From assembly GCA_013139345.1 (NCBI GenBank), contig WTAY01000246.1, positions 1-6,092 on the forward strand: a stretch of 6,092 nt of DNA. The letters run 5' to 3'. The notes beneath the pieces were generated by a model that was not told where the DNA came from, searched no databases, and was given only the letters and a program-made list of their open reading frames with translations. The first letter of the stretch is position 1. Every line of letters begins with the position of its first letter. This stretch comes from Methylophaga sp. GTDB taxonomy: Bacteria > Pseudomonadota > Gammaproteobacteria > Nitrosococcales > Methylophagaceae. The position numbers and the translations under genes are program-made. Shown one piece after another: positions 5,086 to 6,092 of this stretch.

Positions 5086-6092
5086 ATGAAAGCATCCGAA
5101 CTCTTTCTCCGCAGTCTTGAAAACGAAGGTGTTGAATATATCTTTGGTATTCCAGGTGAAGAAAATCTGGATGTGATGGACTCTTTGCTAGAGTCCAAAA
5201 TCAAATTTATTACCACCCGCCACGAACAAGGTGCAGCCTTTATGGCTGATGTTTATGGTCGTTTAACGGGGCGAGCTGGTGTTTGTTTAGCCACCCTCGG
5301 TCCAGGCGCAACCAACCTTATTACCGGCGTTGCAGATGCCAATATGGATCATGCACCCCTCGTCGCAATTGCAGGGCAAGCATCAACCAGTCGCCTGCAT
5401 AAAGAATCACATCAAGTGTTAGATTTAGAAGCGATGTTTCTGCCCATCACTAAATATTCAACCCGTATTCTTAGCCCTGAAGTTATTCCAGAGATTATTC
5501 GTAAAGCCTTTAAAGTCGCACAAACAGAAAAATCAGGCGCTTGTTTTATCGAATTCCCTGAGAACATTGCTGAAATGGAGATTGATGACGAGCCATTGCG
5601 AGTCAAACATGCCACACCGCCAGAGCCCGCTATAGAACAAATTGAACGTGCAGCAGATCTTATTAGCAATGCTAAGAACCCAATTATTTTAGCGGGTAAT
5701 GGCGTTGTTCGTTCTAAAGCATCACAAGCCCTATCAGAGTTTGCTCTCACACTCGGTATTCCTGTTGCGAATACCTTTATGGCAAAAGGTGTTATTCCAT
5801 TTCGTCACCCAATGGCGCTGGGAAGTGTTGGCTTACAATCGAATGATTATATTAGTAGTGGTTTTGCCAATGCTGATGTCATTATCTGTATTGGCTATGA
5901 CATGGTGGAATATCACCCGTATCTCTGGCATCCATCACGTGATCGCACTATTATTCACATTGATACTACCCATGCTGAAGTAGATGCTTATTACAGCGTT
6001 GTGCTTGGGGTTATTGGTAATATCAATCATAGTCTGAACCGTATTGCTGCTCTGAGCACACCACATCAAGACAAAACCATGCGACCTTTACG
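5086..6092 (+). CDS. Acetolactate synthase-like thiamine-diphosphate enzyme, large subunit, cut by window edge
   Basis: Members of this family condense two pyruvates (or pyruvate and 2-oxobutyrate) to acetohydroxy acids, for branched-chain amino-acid synthesis (IlvB/IlvI type) or acetoin formation (AlsS/BudB type). The first 335 residues are present. The N-terminal pyrimidine-binding domain has FGIPGEENLD (20-29), the catalytic Glu47 in RHEQGAAFMADVYGRLTG, and LGPGATNLITGVADANMDHA (71-90). The central domain starts near residue 185 (AKNPIILAGNGVVRS, 196-210). HQ..DLEAMFLPITKYS (109-125) and IGYDMVEYHPYLW (269-281) resemble catabolic AlsS/BudB more than IlvI, whereas GATNLITGVADANMD looks IlvB-like, so the subtype is open. 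The C-terminal ThDP-binding GDG...N motif is beyond the window. ATG at 5086 has AGGA (5074-5077) 8 nt upstream. It lies 58 bp after gatA, in the place usually taken by gatB; co-transcription is possible but a hairpin intervenes. Glyoxylate carboligase or another ThDP decarboxylase remains possible. Confidence 0.85.
   Translation, partial: MKASELFLRSLENEGVEYIFGIPGEENLDVMDSLLESKIKFITTRHEQGAAFMADVYGRLTGRAGVCLATLGPGATNLITGVADANMDHAPLVAIAGQASTSRLHKESHQVLDLEAMFLPITKYSTRILSPEVIPEIIRKAFKVAQTEKSGACFIEFPENIAEMEIDDEPLRVKHATPPEPAIEQIERAADLISNAKNPIILAGNGVVRSKASQALSEFALTLGIPVANTFMAKGVIPFRHPMALGSVGLQSNDYISSGFANADVIICIGYDMVEYHPYLWHPSRDRTIIHIDTTHAEVDAYYSVVLGVIGNINHSLNRIAALSTPHQDKTMRPL

Noticed and set aside
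5412..5750. Minus-strand open frame opposite the acetolactate synthase-like gene (112 aa)
   Set aside because: Overlaps a well-supported ThDP-family coding region and has no family resemblance.
5699..5983. Plus-strand frame inside the acetolactate synthase-like gene (94 aa)
   Set aside because: It is an alternative frame of the same strand; the main frame there carries conserved IGYD.VEY and RTIIHID segments without a break.
1..6092. CRISPR array, tRNA/rRNA gene, insertion sequence, defence or phage genes
   Set aside because: The window is filled by seven recognised housekeeping-type genes with short gaps. No regularly spaced repeats, cloverleaf, transposase motifs or terminal inverted repeats were seen.

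Overview
This window is ordinary chromosome from a gammaproteobacterium. The base composition is fairly AT-rich. The evidence for the group is the very close resemblance of MreB to the Escherichia coli protein, the MreC and MreD signatures, and a divergent mreB/gatC arrangement of the kind known from pseudomonads and relatives. The genus cannot be fixed from the sequence alone. No mobile element, RNA gene, CRISPR array or obvious foreign island is visible.

The left half (1-3104) is read on the minus strand and is the cell-shape cluster mreB - mreC - mreD - mrdA, in that transcription order. mreB encodes the actin-like filament. mreC and mreD encode the membrane proteins that connect the filament to wall synthesis. 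mrdA, cut by the left edge, encodes the PBP2 transpeptidase. Together they are core parts of the elongasome (Rod complex), which builds lateral-wall peptidoglycan. A textbook intrinsic terminator lies between mreB and mreC. mreC and mreD overlap by 8 bp, and mrdA follows mreD after 41 bp.

A 119-bp divergent intergenic region (3105-3223) separates mreB from the plus-strand genes and should carry both promoters. The right half holds gatC (3224-3511) and gatA (3573-5027), two subunits of the tRNA-dependent amidotransferase that makes Gln-tRNA(Gln) and/or Asn-tRNA(Asn). The usual third gene, gatB, does not follow gatA. After a hairpin-forming 58-bp gap comes the 5' part of a thiamine-diphosphate enzyme of the acetolactate synthase family (5086 to the right edge).

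The points most worth a second look concern expression. The reading frame of mreC has no ATG or GTG at its conserved N-terminus: it opens directly after a TAG stop with two ATT codons, placed exactly where homologues have their initiator Met. That start lies only about 10 nt after the U-tract of the mreB terminator. I infer that read-through plus a rare start codon could hold MreC/MreD far below MreB. I did not find an undescribed multi-gene system here.
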